Shown here one piece after another: positions 1 through 7,075 of a DNA stretch of 64,000 nt. The stretch covers positions 1 through 64,000 of the forward strand of contig JACPPF010000071.1 in NCBI GenBank assembly GCA_016191165.1, in the 5' to 3' direction. The stretch comes from Planctomycetota bacterium. Lineage in GTDB: Bacteria > Planctomycetota > Planctomycetia > Gemmatales > Gemmataceae. The notes under the pieces are model-generated. The model made no database searches and was not told the DNA's origin. It saw only the letters and a program-made list of their open reading frames with translations. Made by a program: the position numbers and the translations under genes. Every line of letters begins with the position of its first letter. Positions within the stretch are counted from its first letter, which is position 1.

Positions 1-56
1 CTGCGGGGATCAGGCAAATCGGCAAGCACTTCAAGAAGGGAAAGCGGAGCCATCAT
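1..56 (-). CDS. ISAs1-like transposase, N-terminal fragment cut by window edge
   Basis: Reading leftward from the double ATG at 54-56/51-53 gives 18 codons that run off the window and contain SLLEVLADLPDPR. This resembles the opening of ISAs1/H-repeat transposases, where a short leader is followed by LLE-x-F-x-x-LxDPR. Only the start is present, so the catalytic domain cannot be checked. No terminal inverted repeat was recognised to its right. The call rests on one short motif and is tentative. Confidence 0.4.
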   Translation of the reverse strand, partial: MMAPLSLLEVLADLPDPR

Positions 57-171
57 GGCAATCTCCAATCCTAAGAAAGCGATTCCCCCTTCTACTTAAT
101 TCCTTCCGACCAACCAACCTCAATTGGCGAATTGCCCTGGGCGTACCACGTTTTCCAGCGCCAAACATCCC

Positions 172-199
172 TTGCCAGATCGCGCGATTCTGTTATAGC
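172..199 (+). promoter_or_regulatory. Possible sigma-70 promoter of the FHA gene
   Basis: TTGCCA at 172-177 and TATAGC at 194-199 are separated by 16 bases, 44 bases before the FHA start codon. The match to TTGACA/TATAAT is partial, so this is only a candidate. Confidence 0.3.
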
Positions 200-242
200 T
201 CTCGCGATTCCATGCCAGAAGGCAGTTTGCTGGAGACGGATC

Positions 243-677
243 ATGACCGAAAAGCGTGTCATCATCGGCCACGGGTCGCATTCGGCGCAAGGGCCGCACC
301 TGCCCATGCCGGCGGGCTTCGTGCCGCTGCGTCTGCGCGTCGAGGCAGAACGGGTGACCATCGAAGTGGCTTGTTCGCTGGCGGTGATCGGGCGTCACAC
401 CGACACGGACATTCGGCTCGCCTATCCGGATGTGAGCCGCCACCACTGCCAATTGAGATTTGAAGACGGACAATGGCGTGTCCAGGATCTGAACAGTGTC
501 AACGGTATCCGTGTAAACAACGTGCCCACCGCCCAGGCCACGCTGTATGCGGGCGACCTGTTGCGCGTGGGTTGTGTGCCCCTTCTCGTGCTCTCGGCGA
601 CTCCGGTGCGATTGACAAAGTCGCAGGCAGAACAGAACGACAAGCTAAGACAAATCGCGGAAGTGTTGCCGGATTGA
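243..677 (+). CDS. FHA domain protein
   Basis: A 144-residue cytosolic protein made almost entirely of a forkhead-associated domain, which binds phosphothreonine peptides. The diagnostic run is visible at about residues 50-95: the strand VIGRHTDTDIRL, then PDVSRHHCQL (the S-R-H-H of the phosphopeptide site), then VQDLNSVNGIRVNN (the S-x-N-G turn). A longer in-frame start at 132 exists, but the ATG at 243 directly precedes the conserved region and is preferred. The C-terminus is a short charged tail with no kinase or membrane part. No protein kinase gene is next to it, so its partner is unknown. Confidence 0.85.
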   Translation: MTEKRVIIGHGSHSAQGPHLPMPAGFVPLRLRVEAERVTIEVACSLAVIGRHTDTDIRLAYPDVSRHHCQLRFEDGQWRVQDLNSVNGIRVNNVPTAQATLYAGDLLRVGCVPLLVLSATPVRLTKSQAEQNDKLRQIAEVLPD

Positions 678-704
678 CTTTTCCAGGGCGCCCCTTCAAC
701 CAAC

Positions 705-754
705 CCCACCCGTCAGCGTGGGGACAGCGCGAACCCCACGCTGGCGCGTGGGGC
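705..754. repeat. Palindromic intergenic repeat, CCCCACGC family
   Basis: Contains CCCCAC...GTGGGG arms and the unit CCCCACGCTGGCGCGTGGGG. It lies between the stop codons of the convergent FHA and response-regulator genes. The same family recurs at 56230-56340. It could act as a bidirectional terminator or be a REP-like element. Confidence 0.6.
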
Positions 755-784
755 TGAAAGTTGGCGCACCCAACCTCGAAAGAG

Positions 785-2206
785 CTATCCCGCGTAGCGC
801 TGCTGTTGCTGCTCTTCTTCCTGCCACTGATTGAGCTTGTTGTAAAGCGTCTTCAAGACGATTCCCAGTTCTCCCGCGGCGGTGACCTTGTTACCCTGGT
901 GTTTGTCGAGAACGCGTAGGATATGTTCCTTTTCGACCTCTTTGAGCGTTCGGGGTTGCAACGGAGCAGCCGTGGGTAACGTCACTTCGGAGATCGGGAA
1001 GCTAATTGTCGCCGGCTCGGACTGAAGCATGTGATAGGGCAGATGCTCCGGCGTAATTGATTCGCCGCCGGCGAGGATGTAAGCGCGTTCCATGACGTTG
1101 GCCAGTTCGCGGACATTGCCGGGCCAGGGGTATTCGAGCAGTGCGTCAATCGCCTCGGGCGTGAGCAGGGCCGCGACCTGGTCGATAGGCCGGCGCGCCG
1201 CTCGCGCCAGCAGATGCCTTGCCAGTTCGGGTAGGTCCTGGGGGCGTTCGCGCAGGGGCGGCAGGCGAATCTCGAAGGTGTTGACGCGGAAGTAAAGGTC
1301 CTCACGGAACTCGTCGCCCTTGATCATCTCGCGTAAATCGCGATTGGTAGCGCAGATCACGCGCACGTCCACGCGGAAAGGCTCGGTATCGCCCACGCGG
1401 CGGATTTCGCCGGATTCCAGAAACCGCAGCAGCTTCACCTGGATGTTCTTGTTCAGTTCACCAACTTCGTCGAGAAATAGCGTGCCGCCGTTGGCAACTT
1501 CAAACAGACCCTTGTGGTCGCGGTCGGCGCCGGTGAAGGCGCCCTTGCGATGGCCGAACAGCTCGCTTTCGACCAGGTTTTCGGAAAGCGCGCCGCAGTT
1601 GACTGGCACGAAGGGCTGCTCGGTTCGTTTGCTGTTCTGGAAGATCGTGCGTGCCGCCAGTTCTTTGCCCGTTCCCGTTTCACCGAGAATCATCACGGTC
1701 GAATCGGTCGGCGCGATCGTACAGATGAGCCGATGCACGCTGGTCATGATCGACGATTTTCCAACCATGACGCTCGGCCCCTCGGCGGCCTGGACGCGTG
1801 TTTGCAGGGCGAGATTCTTGTGTTTGAGTTCGCGTTTTTCGACAGCCTTGCGCAGGATGGTTTCAATCTGCGCCATCTTGCAAGGTTTGGTGATATAGTC
1901 GAAGGCGCCAAGCCGAACCGCGTCGATGGCCGTCTCGACGCTGGCGTGGCCTGTCATGATGATGACCTCGGTGTCGGGCGAAACCTGCCTGATCTGTTCG
2001 AGGACCTCAATGCCGCTGAGGCCGGGCATGCGCAAATCGAGAATGGCGGCATCAAAGACGGCCTTTTCGAGCGCCTTGATCGCTGACTTGCCGTCGGGGC
2101 ACACGGTGACTTCGTGTCCCAGGCGCGGCAGCTCGGTTCGCATGACTTCCTGCAGCGAGCGTTCGTCGTCGGCGAACAAAATGCGGAGGGGTTGATGCGA
2201 CGCCAA
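785..2206 (-). CDS. NtrC-family sigma-54-dependent response regulator
   Basis: A 473-residue cytosolic regulator with the three usual parts. A receiver domain (about 8-125) has the phosphoacceptor Asp in ILDLRMPG. An AAA+ ATPase domain (about 145-380) shows Walker A GETGTGKE, the sigma-54 contact loop GAFTGA and Walker B GGTLFLDEVGE. A Fis-type helix-turn-helix closes the protein (HQGNKVTAAGELGI). The start is TTG at 2206, placed by AAGGAG eight bases upstream. The histidine kinase gene lies upstream on the same strand and is the likely partner. Proteins of this type activate promoters read by sigma-54 RNA polymerase; the target genes cannot be seen here. Confidence 0.93.
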   Translation of the reverse strand: MASHQPLRILFADDERSLQEVMRTELPRLGHEVTVCPDGKSAIKALEKAVFDAAILDLRMPGLSGIEVLEQIRQVSPDTEVIIMTGHASVETAIDAVRLGAFDYITKPCKMAQIETILRKAVEKRELKHKNLALQTRVQAAEGPSVMVGKSSIMTSVHRLICTIAPTDSTVMILGETGTGKELAARTIFQNSKRTEQPFVPVNCGALSENLVESELFGHRKGAFTGADRDHKGLFEVANGGTLFLDEVGELNKNIQVKLLRFLESGEIRRVGDTEPFRVDVRVICATNRDLREMIKGDEFREDLYFRVNTFEIRLPPLRERPQDLPELARHLLARAARRPIDQVAALLTPEAIDALLEYPWPGNVRELANVMERAYILAGGESITPEHLPYHMLQSEPATISFPISEVTLPTAAPLQPRTLKEVEKEHILRVLDKHQGNKVTAAGELGIVLKTLYNKLNQWQEEEQQQQRYAG

Positions 2207-2345
2207 GAGCTTTCTCCTTTGTCTGCCTCTGGGAAGCCGATCCCTGGCTTCGTTTCACCGGTCCAACTCCAACGATGTGCGTCCTGATGCGGCGTGTGGT
2301 TCCGAGATACGCTACATGAAGAACTTTTACAAGAGCAACCGGGGA

Positions 2346-2517
2346 AAACAAAATCCGAAATCCGAAAATCGAAATCCGAAGCAAAATCGAAACGCGAAAT
2401 CCGAAAATCAAAAAGCCGATGCGAGGGCGAAGATCGCAATCAGGGGGACGTCCACGGTTTTTCTTCTTTGAAATTCGGATTTGTTTCGGATTTCGACATT
2501 TGAATTTCGGATTTTGC
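2346..2517. repeat. AT-rich AAATCCGAAA repeat cluster with inverted copies
   Basis: The 342-base gap between the kinase and regulator genes is AT-rich. It holds several direct copies of (A)AATCCGAAA at 2350-2406 and inverted copies (TTTCGGATTT, AATTCGGATTT) at 2471-2516, so the two halves could fold on each other. I see no open reading frame that fits the neighbourhood. It may be a transcribed hairpin between the two genes or an old mobile element. Confidence 0.6.
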
Positions 2518-2548
2518 GAAAACCGGAACGCCTGGCAACCGCAACAAG

Positions 2549-4192
2549 TTAGGCGGCCTTGACGTTGCGCTTGGCGGAGCTGAGTTTGAGAAACTCCTCG
2601 ACGGGGTCCTGCACTTCTTGCCCGGTTTCCGCAGTCTGGGCCGGCGGCTCGATGGGTAGCCGGACGCGGAAGGTGCTGCCCGTGCCCGGGCCTTCGCTGG
2701 CGGCCTCGATATCGCCGCCGTGCGAGCTGATGATGCGATGCGTGATCGACAACCCCAGGCCAGTTCCCTTGCCCGTGCGGCTGCGCGTGAAGAACGGCTC
2801 GAAGATGTTTTCGAGAACGTCCGGCGTCATGCCGCAGCCGGTGTCCTTGAAAAACACCTCCACTTGACCGTCGCTGATCCGGGCGGTAATGACGACCTGG
2901 CCGCCGTCGTCCATGTTTTCAAGAGCGTTGATGACGAGATTGAGAAAAACCTGCTTGATCTCCTGACCGTTGACCCAGGCGAATAGTGGGCCGGTCGGCC
3001 GAAAGTCGATTTTCTTCCCCTGGCCACTTTGCAGGTGCTTGACCATGTCGAGCACGCCTTGAATGACTTCGACGAGGTCGGTGCGTTCGCGCGTCCGTTC
3101 GCCGCCCCGGCTGTAGGCGAGAAGCTTTTGCGTGATTTCCTTGCAACGGAACGCCTCTTCCTGAATCATTTTGAGGTATTTGACAATGGTGTCTTTTTCT
3201 TCAACTCCAACCCGGGCCGTCTGAAGCAACACCGCCAGTCGGCTTTCAAGGGCTTCGCTGGAAAACGCGATGCTGGCGAGCGGATTGTTGATTTCGTGCG
3301 CGACCCCCGCGGCCAGGAAGCCGACGCCGGCCAAGCGTTCGGAGCGTACGAGCTGGCGACTACGTTCATTGACCTGCTGGGCAAGGTTTTCGTACATGGC
3401 GCGAAGCTTTTGCGTCATCTCGTTATAAGATCGTGCCAGGTCCTCGATTTCGTCGCCCGAATGAATTTCGATCTGATGCTGAAAGTCGCCGCGCGCGACA
3501 CGGCTGACGCCCTGCTCGAGATCGCGAATCGGTTGAGCGACCCAGCGGTAAAAGAAACGCAACAGGCCCGTCATCACCAGGATCGCCAGGATGCCCGTGG
3601 TGATGAGGAGCATGATGCTCTTGCGCGCTTCCTGCTTGGTGACGGCAATGCGCGAGTCGAGCACGAAGGTAATCTTGCCGATCAGGTCGTTGACTTCGGT
3701 TTCCAGGTTGCGGATGCCGATTTTGACAGGGGAGCGCTCGTCGAGGATGTCGATCTGATCGCCACCTGGGGCGAAGGTCGGATCGGTGTCGGCCCGAAGC
3801 AGGTCGTTTTGGAGCTTGGTTAGCGCCTTCGCCAAAAGCTTGACGTGATCCTGCTCGTCCTTGCCGCCATCCGGCGCCCGATTGCGATCCAGGGTTTCCT
3901 TGAGTTTGAGGTCGTAATCGTGCAGGGCCTCTTCGATCTTGGGAATCTGCGCCTGAATGAGCCGGGCTCGCTGCGGCAGGTCGGCGTCGGCGTAGGGGCC
4001 GGGTAGGCGCAAGATTTTTTCTCTGACCTTGCCTGCCAGCTCAAGCTCCTTGAGCTTGCTTTCACAGGTGCTCATGGCGGAACGATAGGACGTGAGACCC
4101 CAAAGGGTCCCGCCCAGCAGCAGCGCCATGATTGCGACCACCAGGCTCAGCCCGAGCATGAGCTTGTGGCGGATGCGCCAGGTACAGGCCAA
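2549..4192 (-). CDS. Membrane sensor histidine kinase with HAMP domain (NtrB/ZraS-like)
   Basis: A 547-residue inner-membrane kinase. A first membrane helix (about 10-32) is followed by a periplasmic region of about 150 residues, a second helix (LITTGILAILVMTGLL), a HAMP linker, a HisKA domain with the phosphoacceptor His in AGVAHEINNPLASIAFSS, and a HATPase_c domain with N box NLVINALEN, DTGCGM and GKGTGLGLSI. The start is chosen as TTG at 4192 because GGAGG sits seven bases before it; an in-frame codon at 4243 has no such site and would add a charged tail before the helix. It is encoded directly upstream of the NtrC-type regulator, so the two probably form one signalling system. The signal is unknown. 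Confidence 0.92.
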   Translation of the reverse strand: MACTWRIRHKLMLGLSLVVAIMALLLGGTLWGLTSYRSAMSTCESKLKELELAGKVREKILRLPGPYADADLPQRARLIQAQIPKIEEALHDYDLKLKETLDRNRAPDGGKDEQDHVKLLAKALTKLQNDLLRADTDPTFAPGGDQIDILDERSPVKIGIRNLETEVNDLIGKITFVLDSRIAVTKQEARKSIMLLITTGILAILVMTGLLRFFYRWVAQPIRDLEQGVSRVARGDFQHQIEIHSGDEIEDLARSYNEMTQKLRAMYENLAQQVNERSRQLVRSERLAGVGFLAAGVAHEINNPLASIAFSSEALESRLAVLLQTARVGVEEKDTIVKYLKMIQEEAFRCKEITQKLLAYSRGGERTRERTDLVEVIQGVLDMVKHLQSGQGKKIDFRPTGPLFAWVNGQEIKQVFLNLVINALENMDDGGQVVITARISDGQVEVFFKDTGCGMTPDVLENIFEPFFTRSRTGKGTGLGLSITHRIISSHGGDIEAASEGPGTGSTFRVRLPIEPPAQTAETGQEVQDPVEEFLKLSSAKRNVKAA

Positions 4193-4355
4193 GACACGAC
4201 CTCCTTGTCGGCGGCCCAGATCGAGCGGGTGCAAGCCTCGCACCCCAAAAAACGATGGAACGTGGGGGACTCTACCAGAAGAAAGGGATGTTTTGGAGAG
4301 CAGTTTTCCGAATTTGTTGTGTGAAAGTCAGTCAAATTGGGCAAGATCCGTCCGA

Positions 4356-4407
4356 GCCTGAAGCGTACGCGAACGTGAAAATGCCGCACTTCGCTCACGC
4401 TTCAGGC
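4356..4407. repeat. Palindromic intergenic repeat, GCCTGAAGCG family
   Basis: GCCTGAAGCG at the left end is mirrored by CGCTTCAGGC at the right end, with GCGAACG / TTCGCTC inside. Two relatives occur at 12961-13010 and 51549-51596. It lies between the kinase start and the esterase stop. Confidence 0.65.
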
Positions 4408-4415
4408 CCGTTTGG

Positions 4416-5516
4416 TCACCGCCCTGGCGGACAGTTCGCGTCACACGCGCCGGGCGCATACGGCGCGATTTGCGGCGCCAGCCAGCGGATGGCCGAGGGA
4501 AGGAACTTCATCGCCGTCAGCCCGTCGTGGTGGCCGTCCGGCTCAAACGCCACCGCCACGCCAATGCGCCGGTGTTTGGCAAAATACAAAAAGCTTTCGA
4601 CCTGGGCATCGATGTTATACTCATCGCGCCCCGCGTAACCGACGAACATCGACAGGTCGCCGTTTCGCAGTCCCGTCTTGAGCATCAACTCCAGCGGGTT
4701 GTTGGCCGAGATGCCCAGCAGGGCGTCATCGCCTACGCCAAAGACCGGCTGAATGGTGTCCCCCATCTTGATCTTGAAGGCGCCGCCGTAGTTGGCGATG
4801 ATTTCATTCGGGTTGTCAAACCCGGTGCGCCAGCCCCAGCGGCGCGGGTCGAACTTGGCGCGCGGGTTGCCATCCACGTCGGCCCAGCGCGTGTTCAGCG
4901 GCGGATGCAACCCGATCACGATGCCGAACGCATTGCGATGCCGCATGCCCAGGTTAAACGCGGAGAAGCCGCCCATCGAGACGCCGGCCAAGACGTGCGC
5001 GTTGCGTTCGGGGCGAATCGGATAGCGCTGACAAACGAAGTCCCACATGTCCCCCAGCACGAAGTCTTCGTAGGGGCCAGCGTTGGAGTTGAGGAAGAAA
5101 CTTCCCGGCTTGCCCAGACAGCCACGGCCGTCCAGCGAACCGTCCGGCGCGACCACGATGCACGGCGGCAGCTTGCCGCAGGCCATCGCCTCGTCGAGCT
5201 TGGGCACAAAGCGCAAGAAGGTCCGCTCGTCCAGCGTGAACGGGTGGAGGTAGATGATGATCGGATAGCGCTCATTCCGGTTGTAGCCCGGCGGCAGGTA
5301 GATATAGAGATCGCGCCATTGGTGCAACGAACGCGACCACATTCGGTTGTCGTGGCCGTGATTGCGCGTATGGTCCACGACGCGACCTTTGAGCCGACGG
5401 CCAATCTGAATGAACTCGGTTTCATCCTTGCCCTTGGCCTCCTGGCTCCGAACCGATGTCAAGGCGCCGACACCGAGCGCCCCGACGACGACCAGACAAC
5501 AGATATAACGCTTCAT
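4416..5516 (-). CDS. Secreted esterase, alpha/beta hydrolase of the esterase D type
   Basis: A 366-residue protein with a signal peptide (MKRYICCLVVVGALGVGALT) and a fold typical of PF00756 esterases, which hydrolyse esters such as acyl-carbohydrates. The nucleophile elbow is GVSMGGFS, preceded by the oxyanion region IIIYLHPF; the catalytic His is probably in PDGHHDG near the C-terminus. The start at 5516 is supported by GAGGAAAGG and the signal peptide; the longer frame to 5681 reads across the divergent promoter region. The six cysteines suggest an extracytoplasmic location. It is divergent from the pterin dehydratase gene. Substrate is not inferable. Confidence 0.82.
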   Translation of the reverse strand: MKRYICCLVVVGALGVGALTSVRSQEAKGKDETEFIQIGRRLKGRVVDHTRNHGHDNRMWSRSLHQWRDLYIYLPPGYNRNERYPIIIYLHPFTLDERTFLRFVPKLDEAMACGKLPPCIVVAPDGSLDGRGCLGKPGSFFLNSNAGPYEDFVLGDMWDFVCQRYPIRPERNAHVLAGVSMGGFSAFNLGMRHRNAFGIVIGLHPPLNTRWADVDGNPRAKFDPRRWGWRTGFDNPNEIIANYGGAFKIKMGDTIQPVFGVGDDALLGISANNPLELMLKTGLRNGDLSMFVGYAGRDEYNIDAQVESFLYFAKHRRIGVAVAFEPDGHHDGLTAMKFLPSAIRWLAPQIAPYAPGACDANCPPGR

Positions 5517-5758
5517 GACCTTTCCTCGGCGGGTGGGAAAGAAGTAAGGATCGAACGCGTTGAAACGGGAATGACGATTCTCCCACCTTTCCTTCGACAC
5601 CGCGACGCCGCCAACTCCGGGGTGACCACGCAAAATCGGCAAAACCGCTCCAGGTCGTGGAAGACTTTGCGGCTTGCACAATCGCCCCCGGATTGGCGAT
5701 AATGACGGGGGAACTGAGGTTTGCCCGAACTGCCCAAGTTCAAGAAGGAGAGTCCATA

Positions 5759-6166
5759 ATGGTCGCCGCCGCCGATTTGACGAAAAAGCGCTGCGTCGCG
5801 TGCGAATCCGGGGTCCCTGCCCTTTCGGCGGACGAAGTGAAACGTTTGCTTCCGGCCGTGCCCGCGTGGAGCCTGACGGCCGACGACAAACGCATTCGCC
5901 GCGAGTGGCGCGTGCGGGATTTCGTCACCGCGCTCGAATTCTTCCAGCGCGTCGGCCAGATTGCGGAGGAGGAAGATCACCACCCGGACCTGCATCTGGT
6001 CGGCTACCGCAACGTCGCCATCGAAATCTGGACTCACGCCGTTGGCGGTCTCACGGAGAACGATTTCATCCTTGCCGCCAAGATCGACCAGCTGCCGGTA
6101 GCTTTGAAGGAAGCCCAGGGCTTCGGCACGCTCAGCCCTGGGCTTGGCGCGCCAACCTCTTCCTGA
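5759..6166 (+). CDS. phhB: Pterin-4a-carbinolamine dehydratase
   Basis: A 135-residue member of the PCD/DCoH family, which dehydrates 4a-hydroxytetrahydropterin. The active-site signature is clear: EDHHPDLHLVGYRNVAIEIW followed by THAVGGLTENDFILAAKID. The N-terminus has an extra CVACE-type segment of about 30 residues (KKRCVACESGVPALSADEV), which is common in bacterial members. The start at 5759 has AAGGAG nine bases before it; the frame is open back to 5657 without support. No aromatic amino acid hydroxylase is nearby, so its role here may be in another pterin pathway; folE and moaA occur further along the window. Confidence 0.9.
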   Translation: MVAAADLTKKRCVACESGVPALSADEVKRLLPAVPAWSLTADDKRIRREWRVRDFVTALEFFQRVGQIAEEEDHHPDLHLVGYRNVAIEIWTHAVGGLTENDFILAAKIDQLPVALKEAQGFGTLSPGLGAPTSS

Positions 6167-6211
6167 TTTAATTGGCACGGCAGGGACACCCGACTCAAGG
6201 AGGATATCGTC

Positions 6212-7063
6212 ATGGCCGCCAACACCGTTCGCATTGGCAACGTCGTTTGTGGATCGGGCCAACCGCTGTTCTGGATCGCCGGACCGTGCGTCATCGAAAC
6301 ACACGACCTCACGCTCTGGATCGCAGACCAACTCGCGGCGATGGCGGATCGCCTCAAGATTCCGCTCATCTTCAAGGCTTCGTTCGATAAGGCGAATCGC
6401 ACGTCCGGCAAATCGTTTCGCGGGCCTGGTTTGCACGAGGGACTCAAGACCCTTGACATGGTGAAGCAAAAAACCGGCCTGCCCGTCACGACCGACATTC
6501 ACGAAATCCCCCACGCCGAGCCGGTCGCCCAGGTGTGTGATGTCTTGCAAATTCCCGCCTTTCTCGCCCGGCAGACCGATCTAATCTTTGCCGCGGGTAA
6601 AACCGGGAAGCCCGTCAACGTGAAAAAGGGGCAGTTCATGGCCCCCTGGGATATGAAAAACGTCGTCAGCAAAATGGCAGAGGTCGGCAACCATCAACTC
6701 CTGCTCACCGAGCGCGGCTCCACGTTTGGCTATGGGCAGCTCGTCAACGACATGCGAGCGATTCCGATGATGCAGGAATTCGGTTGCCCCGTGATCTTTG
6801 ACGCCACTCACAGCGTACAGAAACCAGCAGGCAAAGGAGATCGCTCTGACGGCGAACGCCGCATGGTTCCCTTTTTGGCGAAGGCCGCGGTTGCCTGCGG
6901 TTGCGATGGCGTGTTTTTGGAAACCCATCCGCGACCGGATGAGGCCCTCAGCGACGGCCCCAATATGATTTCGCTGGACGACCTGCCCGCCCTGATCGCG
7001 TGCTGTGAGCGCATCCGCGCTGCCCTGGGACCCGAAAACGTAAGCGACGGACCGACCAAATAG
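6212..7063 (+). CDS. kdsA: 3-deoxy-8-phosphooctulonate synthase
   Basis: A 283-residue cytosolic aldolase that condenses phosphoenolpyruvate with arabinose 5-phosphate, the committed step toward Kdo of lipopolysaccharide. Family landmarks are IAGPCVIE near the start, [33 protein letters not shown] and [13 protein letters not shown]. The length is normal. AAGGAGG lies ahead of the ATG. It follows the pterin dehydratase by 45 bases on the same strand and may share its transcript. Presence of kdsA agrees with a Gram-negative envelope. Confidence 0.96.
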   Translation: MAANTVRIGNVVCGSGQPLFWIAGPCVIETHDLTLWIADQLAAMADRLKIPLIFKASFDKANRTSGKSFRGPGLHEGLKTLDMVKQKTGLPVTTDIHEIPHAEPVAQVCDVLQIPAFLARQTDLIFAAGKTGKPVNVKKGQFMAPWDMKNVVSKMAEVGNHQLLLTERGSTFGYGQLVNDMRAIPMMQEFGCPVIFDATHSVQKPAGKGDRSDGERRMVPFLAKAAVACGCDGVFLETHPRPDEALSDGPNMISLDDLPALIACCERIRAALGPENVSDGPTK

Positions 7064-7075
7064 GCGACAATCATC

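Noticed and set aside
5513-6550. 345-residue minus-strand frame opposite the dehydratase and kdsA
   Set aside because: Antisense to two recognised genes; no motif.
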